Shown in pieces: positions 7,749 through 15,053 of a stretch of 64,000 nucleotides of DNA. The notes below the pieces were generated by a model. That model saw only the letters and a list, made by a program, of their open reading frames with translations. It searched no databases and was not told the origin of the DNA. The translations under genes were made by a program, and so were the position numbers. The first letter of the stretch is position 1, and every line of letters starts with the position of its first letter. The DNA comes from Rathayibacter sp. Leaf185 (GTDB lineage Bacteria > Actinomycetota > Actinomycetes > Actinomycetales > Microbacteriaceae): NCBI RefSeq assembly GCF_001423885.1, contig NZ_LMPP01000003.1, positions 1-64,000 on the forward strand. Reading direction: 5' to 3'.

Positions 7749-8984
7749 ATGACGAATTCCACGGCGCCAGACACGACGCTCTTCGAGCAGCTGACAGGCG
7801 GGCCGCTCGAGGGATTGGTGGTCGCCGACTTCGGACGCGTGCTCGCCGGCCCGTACTGCACGATGCTGCTGGCCGACCTCGGCGCGACAGTCATCAAGGT
7901 CGAGAGTCCGAGGGGCGACGAGACGAGGTCGTGGGCGCCGCCGCGGCACGAGGACGAGTCGACGTACTACCTCTCCATCAATCGCAACAAGCACTCAGTG
8001 GTGCTCGACTTCACCGATCCCGATGATCTCGACCTCGCGCAGCGCCTCGCCGCCCGCGCCGACATCGTCGCTGAGAATTTCAAGCCGAGCGGGCTTGCAC
8101 GCTTCGGGCTCGACTACGAGTCGGTCCGCGCGGAGAACCCCGAGGTCATCTATGCCTCCGTATCGGGCTTCGGTACGGCGGGCGGTGCGTCGCTGCCCGG
8201 CTACGACCTCCTCGTGCAGGCCGCGTCGGGCCTCATCAGCCTCACAGGTCCGCCTGAGACCGAGGGCTACCGTTCGGGCATCGCGCTGTTCGACGTCATC
8301 ACCGGCCTGCACACGGCCGTGGGCATTCTCGCGGCGCTGCGGCATCGCGATCGCACGGGAGAGGGGCAGCACCTCGAGCTGAACCTGATGATGTCGGCAC
8401 TGTCGGGGATGGTGAATCAGACCGGCGGGTACGTCCTGAACGGCGAGGTGCCCGGCCGGCTCGGCAACGACCACCCGAGCATCTACCCCTATGCACCGTT
8501 CCCGACGGCAGACGGCGACATCGTGCTCGCGATCGGCAACGACGTGCAATTCGCAGCGCTGTGCTCCGCCCTCGGGCTCGGAGATGTCGCATCCGACGCG
8601 CGCTTCGCGACGAACGTCGCCCGGAGCGAGCACCGTTCGCTCCTGCGTCCGCTGATCGTCGACAGCCTGCGCTCGCGCAGCGCGGAGAAGTGGTTCGACC
8701 TCATGTCGGCACGAGGGATCCCCTGCGCGCCGATTCTCGACGTCGGCGCTGGCATGGCCTTCGCCGAGCGTATCGGGCTCGCCCCGATCATCGAAGCGGG
8801 CACCGGGGACCGCCGGATGCGCGGCGTGCGCAATCCCATCTCGTTCTCACGCTCGCCCGTGCGCTACGACCTCGCGCCACCGGTGCTCGACGGCAGCGGC
8901 GACGTCGTGCGCGCCTGGCTGAGCGCCGACGCCGACGCATTCGCGGCAGGCGACGCAGCCCACGCGACTTCAGCCGCCCAGTGA
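7749..8984 (+). CDS. CaiB/BaiF-type (family III) acyl-CoA transferase
   Basis: 411 residues. The start is the ATG of MTNSTAPD, with GGAAGG about 12 bases upstream; an earlier ATG at 7650 lies inside the operator and is rejected. The family signature VADFGRVLAGPYCTMLLADLG (25-45) is followed by GATVIKVESP. The catalytic Asp that forms the acyl anhydride is most likely Asp153 in PGYDLLVQAASG. Enzymes of this family move CoA between organic acids, for example succinyl-CoA:glutarate, formyl-CoA:oxalate or carnitine. As first gene of the operon it would activate the imported acid. It is followed after 17 bases by the acyl-CoA dehydrogenase. Confidence 0.9.
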   Translation: MTNSTAPDTTLFEQLTGGPLEGLVVADFGRVLAGPYCTMLLADLGATVIKVESPRGDETRSWAPPRHEDESTYYLSINRNKHSVVLDFTDPDDLDLAQRLAARADIVAENFKPSGLARFGLDYESVRAENPEVIYASVSGFGTAGGASLPGYDLLVQAASGLISLTGPPETEGYRSGIALFDVITGLHTAVGILAALRHRDRTGEGQHLELNLMMSALSGMVNQTGGYVLNGEVPGRLGNDHPSIYPYAPFPTADGDIVLAIGNDVQFAALCSALGLGDVASDARFATNVARSEHRSLLRPLIVDSLRSRSAEKWFDLMSARGIPCAPILDVGAGMAFAERIGLAPIIEAGTGDRRMRGVRNPISFSRSPVRYDLAPPVLDGSGDVVRAWLSADADAFAAGDAAHATSAAQ

Positions 8985-9001
8985 ACAGGAGTGATGCCAG
9001 C

Positions 9002-10204
9002 ATGCACACCGACACCACCCCGCGCACAGTCGACCTCGACTACTACGGCATCTGGCAGACGCTGAGCGACGAGGATCGCGCCATCGTCGCGCGGGTCCGC
9101 GGCTTCGTCGATGCCGAGGTCACGCCGATCATCAATGCCTACTGGGAGGCGGCCGACTTCCCGTACGAGCTGCTCCCGTCGATCGCCGGTCTCGGCATCG
9201 TCGGCACTGCGATCGAGGGCTACGGATGCCCGGGGCTCACGCGCCTGCAGACGGGTCTCGTAGCGATGGAGCTCTCGCGCGGCGATGGCAGCGTGAACAC
9301 GCTGAACGCGGTGCAGTCCGGCCTCGTGATGGGAAGCATCTCGCTGCTCGGCGACGAGGAGCAGAAGCAGCGTTGGCTACCATCCCTCGCCCGGCTCGAG
9401 CTGCTGGGTGCTTTCGCGCTCACCGAGCCCGACCACGGATCGGACTCGGTCGCGCTCGAGACGCGCGCGTACCGGGACGGCGACTCCTACGTGCTGGACG
9501 GCGCGAAGAAGTGGATCGGTCTCGGCCACGTCGCCGACGTCGTGATCGTCTGGGCTCGCGACGACGAGGACGGCAAGGTGAAGGCCTTCGTCGTCGAGAA
9601 GGACGCCGACGGTGCCTATCCGCACGGGTACGACGCGCATGCCATCCAGGGCAAGATCGGGAAGCGCGCGATCCAACAGGCCGAGATCACGCTCACGGGC
9701 GTGCGCGTGCCCATCGGGAATCGCCTCGCGGCCTCGACGTCCTTCCGCGACGTCGGCGCAATCCTCAACCGCACGCGAACGACGGTCGCGTGGGAGGCGC
9801 TCGGCCACGCGGTCGCGGCCTACGAGATCGCCGCGAGATACGTCCACGAGCGCGTCCAGTTCGGCAAGCCGATCGCGAGCTTCCAGCTCGTGCAGAACAA
9901 GCTCGCGAACATGCTGGCGGACCTCACAGCCATGCAGCTCATGTGCGTTCGCACGGCGAACCTGCAAGACGAAGGCACGCTCACGAACGAGCAGGCATCG
10001 CTCGCGAAAATGTTCACGGGCCAGCGGGCCCGCACCCTCTGCCGCGACGCCCGCGACCTCCTCGGAGGCAACGGCCTACTCCTCGAGCACCACGTCGCGC
10101 GCCACCTGACCGACATGGAGGTGGTCCACACCTACGAGGGGACCGACTTCGTGCAGTCCCTGATCGTCGGGCGCGACATCACGGGCATCTCCGCCTTCGC
10201 CTGA
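9002..10204 (+). CDS. Acyl-CoA dehydrogenase, glutaryl-CoA dehydrogenase-like
   Basis: 400 residues, ATG with AGGAGTG upstream. The FAD-binding/substrate motif ALTEPDHGSDS (139-149), GAKKWIG and the C-terminal TYEGTDFVQSLIVGRDITG place it in the glutaryl-CoA dehydrogenase branch; the base would be Glu379. In human GCDH the substrate carboxylate is held by Arg94 and Ser98 (mature numbering, motif YRSAMSVQS). A gapless alignment from memory puts Asn99 and Ala103 there (VNTLNAVQS). The enzyme therefore may not use a dicarboxylyl-CoA. It should make the 2-enoyl-CoA for the upstream hydratase and pass electrons to ETF. The thiolase follows after 41 bases. Confidence 0.85.
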   Translation: MHTDTTPRTVDLDYYGIWQTLSDEDRAIVARVRGFVDAEVTPIINAYWEAADFPYELLPSIAGLGIVGTAIEGYGCPGLTRLQTGLVAMELSRGDGSVNTLNAVQSGLVMGSISLLGDEEQKQRWLPSLARLELLGAFALTEPDHGSDSVALETRAYRDGDSYVLDGAKKWIGLGHVADVVIVWARDDEDGKVKAFVVEKDADGAYPHGYDAHAIQGKIGKRAIQQAEITLTGVRVPIGNRLAASTSFRDVGAILNRTRTTVAWEALGHAVAAYEIAARYVHERVQFGKPIASFQLVQNKLANMLADLTAMQLMCVRTANLQDEGTLTNEQASLAKMFTGQRARTLCRDARDLLGGNGLLLEHHVARHLTDMEVVHTYEGTDFVQSLIVGRDITGISAFA

Positions 10205-10245
10205 CCCGGCCCGCCCGCACGACCGACCCGAAGGAGCGAGCACCG

Positions 10246-11421
10246 ATGCCCGCAGCATTCGTCTACGACGCCGTCCGCACGCCCTTCGGCCGCGCGGGTG
10301 GCGCGCTCGCGGCCGTTCGGCCCGACGACCTCGCCGCGACCGTCATGCGGTCCGCAATCGAACGCCTCGACCTCGACCCCGTGCGGATCGCCGACGTCAT
10401 CTTCGGCGACGCGAACCAGGCAGGCGAGGACAATCGCAACGTCGCACGCTTCGGTGCACTGCTGGCGGGCTTCCCCACCTCGGTCACTGGCGTGACGGTG
10501 AACCGACTGTGCGCGTCGTCGGTCGAAGCCGTGATTCAGGCGGCACGCGCAGTCGAGTCGGGCGACGCCGAAGTCGTGCTGGCCGGCGGCGTCGAGTCGA
10601 TGAGCAGAGCGCCGTACGTCGTCGAGAAGTCGGCGAAGCCGTGGCCGGCGGTCGGCAACCAGACGCTGTGGAACACCGCGATCGGCTGGCGGATGGTCAA
10701 CCGCGCGCTGCCGACGCACTGGACGATCTCGAATGGCGAGTCGGCCGAGAAGATCGCACGCGAATGGGGCATCGCGCGCGACGCGCAGGATGCGTTCGCA
10801 GTACGTTCGCACCGCCTGGCGGCGGAGGCGTGGGCGGCAGGCATCTACGACGACGAGATCGTCCAGGTCGCCGGGGCCGAGCTCGAGCGCGACGAGGGCA
10901 TCCGCGACGGCACGACGCTCGAGCGACTCGCGGGGCTGTCGCCGTTGTTCAAGCGCGACGGCTTTGGCACCGTGACTGCGGGCAACGCGTCGTCCGTGAA
11001 CGACGGCGCCTCAGCCGTCGTCGTCGCGGGGGAGGGGGCAATCGATCGCGAGCCGCTCGCCCGCATCAGCGGCCGCGCATCGCATGGCGTCGACCCCGAC
11101 GACTTCCCGATCGCGCCGATCGAGGCGGCGAACAAGGCGCTAATGCGGGCGGGACGAACGTGGGCCGATGTCGATGTCGTCGAGCTGAACGAGGCGTTCG
11201 CCTCGCAGTCGCTCGCATGCATCCAGGGATGGCCCGAGCTCGACCCCGACATCGTCAACATCCATGGTGGAGCACTCGCGATCGGCCATCCGCTGGGCGC
11301 ATCGGGCGGACGCATCATCGGCCACGCGGCGCACGAGCTGCGGCGCCGCAATGGCGGTGTCGCGGTGGTCGCGATCTGCATCGGCGTCGGTCAAGGGCTC
11401 GCGGTCGTCCTAGAGCGGTAA
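10246..11421 (+). CDS. Acetyl-CoA C-acyltransferase (PcaF-like thiolase)
   Basis: 391 residues, ATG preceded by GAAGGAGCGAG. The nucleophilic Cys89 (NRLCASS), His348 (AIGHPLGASGG) and Cys378 of a degradative thiolase are present. The stretch FGDANQAGEDNRNVARF resembles 3-oxoadipyl-CoA thiolases. The final motif is CIGVGQG instead of the nearly universal CIGGGQG. It should cleave the 3-oxoacyl-CoA produced by the hydratase and dehydrogenase, releasing acetyl-CoA. It is the last gene of the CoA-transferase operon and is followed by a hairpin. Whether it takes acetoacetyl-, oxoadipyl- or a longer substrate is not determinable. Confidence 0.9.
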   Translation: MPAAFVYDAVRTPFGRAGGALAAVRPDDLAATVMRSAIERLDLDPVRIADVIFGDANQAGEDNRNVARFGALLAGFPTSVTGVTVNRLCASSVEAVIQAARAVESGDAEVVLAGGVESMSRAPYVVEKSAKPWPAVGNQTLWNTAIGWRMVNRALPTHWTISNGESAEKIAREWGIARDAQDAFAVRSHRLAAEAWAAGIYDDEIVQVAGAELERDEGIRDGTTLERLAGLSPLFKRDGFGTVTAGNASSVNDGASAVVVAGEGAIDREPLARISGRASHGVDPDDFPIAPIEAANKALMRAGRTWADVDVVELNEAFASQSLACIQGWPELDPDIVNIHGGALAIGHPLGASGGRIIGHAAHELRRRNGGVAVVAICIGVGQGLAVVLER

Positions 11422-11427
11422 ACCCGT

Positions 11428-11472
11428 CGTGTCCGGGACCGGCGGAGTCTGCGCCGATTCCTCCGGGACACG
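11428..11472 (+). terminator. Nested hairpin after the thiolase gene
   Basis: Outer arms CGTGTCCGGGA and TCCGGGACACG pair at 10 of 11 positions and enclose a second perfect stem GGCG/CGCC (11441-11455). It begins 7 bases after the thiolase stop. No T-run. Confidence 0.5.
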
Positions 11473-11585
11473 TCAGGTGTCACGCACCACGATCGGACCG
11501 GAGCCTGTGCTAGGTGCTGTGCGGCGCAACCAAACCTCGATGGAAGCGGGGAAACTATAGAGCGGTCCCAAACGACTAAACTGAC

Positions 11586-11599
11586 ATAATGTGCATTAT
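11586..11599. promoter_or_regulatory. Orphan operator-like palindrome ATAATG-TG-CATTAT
   Basis: A perfect A+T-rich 14-base palindrome in the 256-base convergent gap between the thiolase and the FAD monooxygenase. A CATAAT that could act as a -10 overlaps it. No gene starts to its right on the forward strand: the frame opening at 11589 is the antisense of the monooxygenase. It may be the control region of a lost gene. Confidence 0.35.
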
Positions 11600-11677
11600 C
11601 GGATATCCGCATCCGGGGGGGATGTGCCGTCGAGGAGGCCGGCCGGCGAGTACGCGCGAAAGGGTTGTGCGCAGTGC

Positions 11678-12853
11678 TCACGTCCACTGCTTCGAGAATG
11701 ATCCGACGATGGTCGAGAGCACCCGCCCTCGAGTGAAGAAGCGGACGATCCGCCGAGGCGAATCATCCTCGAACATCATGTCGAGGCCGCGCGCTGAAGC
11801 CTTCGCGGCCCGCCTCGCGCGTCGTCGCAGCTTCGTCTCGTGGCGGCGCACGACCCGGTCGAGGTCCGTGCCGTCGATGATCGCGCGGGCGAGGTCTGCG
11901 CCGTCGGCGAGTGCGAGATTCGCTCCTTCACCGGCGAACGGCGACATCAGATGCGCGGCGTCGCCGACGAGGGTGATGCCGGGACGATGCTCCCACCCCT
12001 GGCCGATCGGGAGCGCGTAGATGGGGCGGGCCCAGATGGCGTCGTCGCAGTGGCGGATCAGATCGGTCAGTGGTGCCGCCCAGTCGCGGTAGTGATCGAG
12101 CAGCAGCCGTCGCACGTCCGCCGGCTCCCGCCCGTTGACATCGTTGCGCACAGCCCAGTCCTCCGGCACGCGGAGCCCGAGTCCGACGACGATCTCCTCG
12201 CCGCCGTGGCCGGAGATCGACTTCCCGTCGGAAAGCGCGAAGAACGTGCCCAGGCCTGCCATCGCCGATGCTTCCGAGTGGAGCTCGGCAGCATTCGGAA
12301 GCCGGACCTCGACGATCGTGATCCCGGAATATGCCGGTCTCACGGGCGTGACCGCCCTGCGGACAGTCGACCACGCGCCGTCAGCACCGACCATGACATC
12401 AGTCGACACACGTCGATCGGAGAGCATCACGACGGGTCGGCCGTCCTGGAGCTCGACGCCGACGACCCGCGTTCCCCACTCGATCGTGCCAGGAGCAAGC
12501 GAGTCGACCAGGAGATGGCGGAGCGCGCGGCGGTCGATCTCCGGGCGACCGTTCCCTCCCTCGGGCTCCTCCTCGTCCACGAGGACCCGAGCACGCTTGT
12601 CCATCACGCGGGTGGCCTCTCCCCCGGCATGCACCTTCTCGAGGAAGTCGTCCAGCACGCCCGCGTCTCGCAGCGCCGCCTGACCTGTTCGTCTGTGGAT
12701 GTCCAGGGATCCGCCCTGCTGGCGGCTCCACTCCGAGGCGTCCGCCTCGAGCACCGTCACAGGGACGCGTGCACGTTGCAGGATGCGAGCACACACCAGG
12801 CCGCTGAGTCCGGCGCCGACGATCACGACTGGAGTTCGAGCATCTGTCGTCAT
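11678..12853 (-). CDS. FAD-dependent monooxygenase, TetX-like
   Basis: 391 residues. It is a group A flavoprotein hydroxylase: dinucleotide fold VIVGAGLSGLVCARIL near residue 10, then the second FAD motif LVGDAAHLMSPFAGEGAN (about 295-312). GGSLDIHRRTGQAALRDAG and RPEIDRRALRHLLVDSL match, by recollection, the same positions in the tetracycline-inactivating monooxygenase TetX. It probably hydroxylates an aromatic or polyketide compound using NAD(P)H and O2. A divergent TetR gene starts 62 bases away with two operator palindromes between. No ribosome site precedes the ATG; a TATAGC seven bases upstream suggests a leaderless message. Tetracycline activity is not established. Confidence 0.85.
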   Translation of the reverse strand: MTTDARTPVVIVGAGLSGLVCARILQRARVPVTVLEADASEWSRQQGGSLDIHRRTGQAALRDAGVLDDFLEKVHAGGEATRVMDKRARVLVDEEEPEGGNGRPEIDRRALRHLLVDSLAPGTIEWGTRVVGVELQDGRPVVMLSDRRVSTDVMVGADGAWSTVRRAVTPVRPAYSGITIVEVRLPNAAELHSEASAMAGLGTFFALSDGKSISGHGGEEIVVGLGLRVPEDWAVRNDVNGREPADVRRLLLDHYRDWAAPLTDLIRHCDDAIWARPIYALPIGQGWEHRPGITLVGDAAHLMSPFAGEGANLALADGADLARAIIDGTDLDRVVRRHETKLRRRARRAAKASARGLDMMFEDDSPRRIVRFFTRGRVLSTIVGSFSKQWT

Positions 12854-12867
12854 GCGGGAACGCTATA

Positions 12868-12897
12868 CGTAGTTACTACGATTTCATAGTGACTACG
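12868..12897. promoter_or_regulatory. Two tandem TetR-type operators
   Basis: CGTAGTTACTACG (12868-12880) is a perfect 13-base palindrome, and CATAGTGACTACG (12885-12897) is the same site with one arm mismatch. Their centres are 17 bases apart. They fill the gap between the divergent FAD monooxygenase and TetR genes and overlap the probable promoters of both. Confidence 0.8.
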
Positions 12898-12903
12898 GTA
12901 AAC

Positions 12904-12909
12904 TAGACT
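12904..12909 (+). promoter_or_regulatory. TAGACT, probable -10 of the TetR gene (leaderless)
   Basis: TAGACT fits the TANNNT form and ends six bases before the ATG at 12916, so transcription would begin at or next to the start codon. No Shine-Dalgarno sequence is present. Confidence 0.45.
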
Positions 12910-12915
12910 GAGCGC

Positions 12916-13485
12916 ATGGACGAAGAGGCGGGCCGACGTGGACGGAAGAGAGCGCAGACGCGGCATCGGATCAACGAGGCTGCTCTTCGACTGTTCGTGT
13001 CCCGGGGGTACGACTCCGTGACCGTCGCCGACGTCGCGGAAGAGGCGGACATAGCGCTGACGACATTGTTCGCCCACTTCCCGGAGGGCAAGCAGTCTCT
13101 CGTGTTCGGAAGTGGGGAGGATCGGGCTGCTGCGCTGTCCCGGGCCATCGTCGACCGGCCCGACGACCAGGACGTCCTCGACGCGGCAGAAGCGTTCATC
13201 GGACAGCGCGGTCCCGCTGCCCTACCGGGCTCGCACTCCGGAGACCTCGTGGAGCTGATCCGCGCCACGCCGGCACTCATCGACTACGCCCGACGACGCT
13301 GGGTCGACTGCGAGTCGGCCTTGGCGGAGACCCTCAGGAGCGAGGTCGACTTCGATTCACCTCTGGCGGCGCGATCTCTGGCCAGGTTCATCTTGGAGGC
13401 CCCCCAGATCGCCGGCGCCACCTCGGAACCGGGCCGAGCGCTGACGGAGATCTTCGACCACCTCCGCCGCGGCTGGATCGCGTAG
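12916..13485 (+). CDS. TetR-family transcriptional repressor
   Basis: 189 residues. The N-terminal helix-turn-helix is at about 14-60: RHRINEAALRLFVSRGYDSV then VADVAEEADIALTTLFAHFP. The C-terminal ligand domain is divergent, as usual. It is transcribed away from the TetX-like monooxygenase, and the paired palindromes between them are almost certainly its binding sites. The arrangement predicts that a compound accepted by the monooxygenase relieves repression of both genes, but the inducer is unknown. The ATG is chosen because it is the first start after the TAGACT -10 and keeps the whole helix-turn-helix. Confidence 0.9.
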   Translation: MDEEAGRRGRKRAQTRHRINEAALRLFVSRGYDSVTVADVAEEADIALTTLFAHFPEGKQSLVFGSGEDRAAALSRAIVDRPDDQDVLDAAEAFIGQRGPAALPGSHSGDLVELIRATPALIDYARRRWVDCESALAETLRSEVDFDSPLAARSLARFILEAPQIAGATSEPGRALTEIFDHLRRGWIA

Positions 13486-13668
13486 AGGGGGGACGAGCCC
13501 GACACCGACCGGCACCGTCACCCCGGATCGCCCCTCGATCCCCAGCGCGATCCCGCCGGCCATCTCGTCGGTCTCCACGTTCGACACGCCGATCCTGGAG
13601 GGCGCTCCGGGGTGTGTTCACGGAGACCGGTCGGACCGCTGGTCTGCTCCGCAGGGGCCGTCCGCGTT

Positions 13669-14433
13669 CTACTCGGCGACGAAGTCCGACGTGTCTCCGA
13701 CGAGCCGGGTGTTGTCCGCAGGGATCGGCTCGACAGCGGCCAGAGCGACCTCGGCAGCGAACTCCCCTACGTTGTACAGCTTCCCCGCCGACTCCCGACG
13801 CGAGCTGATGGCGCCCGGGTTCGACCGCTCGAGGAGCGTCGCCGTGATGGTGCCCTCGATCATGTCGCCCGAGACGACCACGAACTCGACGCCCCGCTCC
13901 GACAGCTCGGCGATCCGCTCGCGCAGCGCGTCCTCGCCCGCGCGCTTGGACAGCGCGACCGGCTCGTACTCGGGCATGGTCGGCGTCGTGCGGATGAAGT
14001 GCGCCTGGTGGCTGGTCACGAACACGACGCGCGAGCCGGCTCCGAGCAGCGGCAGCGCCGCATCGAGCGAGGCGACCTGCGAGTCCCGGTTGAGGACCAT
14101 CGCGTAGTCCTCCCCCATGTTGCTCTCCATGCCGCCTGAGGCGTTCAGCACGAGCACGTCGAGCCCGCCGAGCTCCTCCTGGATGCGGGAGAAGAGCGCC
14201 GTGCGAGAGTCCGCGTCGGTGAGGTCGGCACCGACCGCGAACGCCGAGCCTCCTCCGGAGACGATCTGGTCGACGAGCTTCGTCGCCCGGGGCGCCTTCG
14301 AGCGGTAGTTCACGACGACGCGCGCGCCGGCCTCGGCGAAGTAGCGGATCGTGTCGGCGCCGATGCCGCGCGAGGAGCCGGTCACGAGGATCCGCTTGCC
14401 GTCGAGCGAACCGGGAGCGAGAGGGTTGGACAC
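13669..14433 (-). CDS. Atypical SDR-family protein lacking the catalytic Tyr position
   Basis: 254 residues from a GTG with AAGGA seven bases upstream; the frame continues upstream to 14586 but without a ribosome site. The Rossmann motif VTGSSRGIG (17-25) and NASGG (97-101) are present, as is Ser141 (VTSH). At the catalytic position the residues are V159-A-L-S-K163, so Tyr of YxxxK is Val; a Tyr156 lies three residues earlier. I recall similar 'PVAxSKRAGE' proteins across actinobacteria, so this is a conserved variant and not a mutation. It may bind NAD(P) without classical catalysis. It is divergent from the NfeD gene. Confidence 0.8.
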   Translation of the reverse strand: MSNPLAPGSLDGKRILVTGSSRGIGADTIRYFAEAGARVVVNYRSKAPRATKLVDQIVSGGGSAFAVGADLTDADSRTALFSRIQEELGGLDVLVLNASGGMESNMGEDYAMVLNRDSQVASLDAALPLLGAGSRVVFVTSHQAHFIRTTPTMPEYEPVALSKRAGEDALRERIAELSERGVEFVVVSGDMIEGTITATLLERSNPGAISSRRESAGKLYNVGEFAAEVALAAVEPIPADNTRLVGDTSDFVAE

Positions 14434-14585
14434 GAGGAGATCCTTCAGGACGCCGACGCTGGGCCGGATCGGGCACGATGACGGGCCCCACGGCCCGACG
14501 AGGATCCTACCAACCCGCCTCCCAGCCCGTTGACGGGGGGCGTTGCTAGCCTCAGAAGGCTCATCGTGGGGAAGGAGCAACGGCA

Positions 14586-15053
14586 ATGGATGCTGTCACC
14601 CAGTACGCGTGGATCCTCTGGCTCGCGCTCATTCTGATCTTCGTGATCGTCGAGATGATCACTCTCGAATTCACCTTCCTGATGCTGGCCGTGGGCAGCG
14701 TCGGCGGCCTTCTGACCGGGCTGGTCGGTGCTCCGTTCTGGGTCCAGGTCCCGGTCGCCGCCGTTCTCGCGGGGCTGCTCCTGTTCACGGTCCGGCCACC
14801 CCTGCTGCGGCTCCTCAAGCGCGGCGGTGATCCGACGCCCTCGGGTTCCGACGCGCTGCTCGGCCTCGCCGGCAGTGTCGTCGTCGCCGGCTCGGGCCCG
14901 GGTCAGGTCAAGCTCGCCAATGGCGAGACGTGGACGGTCCGCCTGTCCCCTCTCGTCGAGAATCGCCCGCTCGGTGTCGGCGAACGCGTCGTCGTCACCG
15001 CCATCGACGGCGCGACCGCCGTCGTCGTCCCCGCCGAAAGGAGCTCCTCGTGA
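14586..15053 (+). CDS. NfeD-like membrane protein
   Basis: 155 residues, ATG with GGAAGGAG upstream. Two or three hydrophobic segments cover residues 7-70 (WILWLALILIFVIVEMITLE, then the segments around FLMLAVG and VPVAAVLAGLLLF). A small soluble beta-barrel follows (ALLGLAGSVVVAGSGPGQVK and ERVVVTAIDGATAVVV). This is the short NfeD form. NfeD proteins partner SPFH/stomatin proteins in membrane microdomain maintenance, and the next gene is exactly such a protein, overlapping by 4 bases. Confidence 0.9.
   Translation: MDAVTQYAWILWLALILIFVIVEMITLEFTFLMLAVGSVGGLLTGLVGAPFWVQVPVAAVLAGLLLFTVRPPLLRLLKRGGDPTPSGSDALLGLAGSVVVAGSGPGQVKLANGETWTVRLSPLVENRPLGVGERVVVTAIDGATAVVVPAERSSS

Noticed and set aside
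9002-10204. Direct call as glutaryl-CoA dehydrogenase (gcdH)
   Set aside because: The residues expected to bind the distal carboxylate appear to be Asn99 and Ala103 instead of Arg and Ser.
11589-12020. Forward frame starting at the orphan palindrome
   Set aside because: Most of it is antisense to the TetX-like gene and it has no recognisable domain; only the palindrome is reported.
11678-12853. Direct call as a tetracycline-resistance gene
   Set aside because: Motif similarity to TetX is clear but many related flavoprotein hydroxylases act on other aromatics; no substrate evidence in the sequence.
13486-13668. Possible small gene between tetR and the SDR
   Set aside because: Both strands have short open frames, but none has a ribosome site or a recognisable sequence; treated as a convergent intergenic region.
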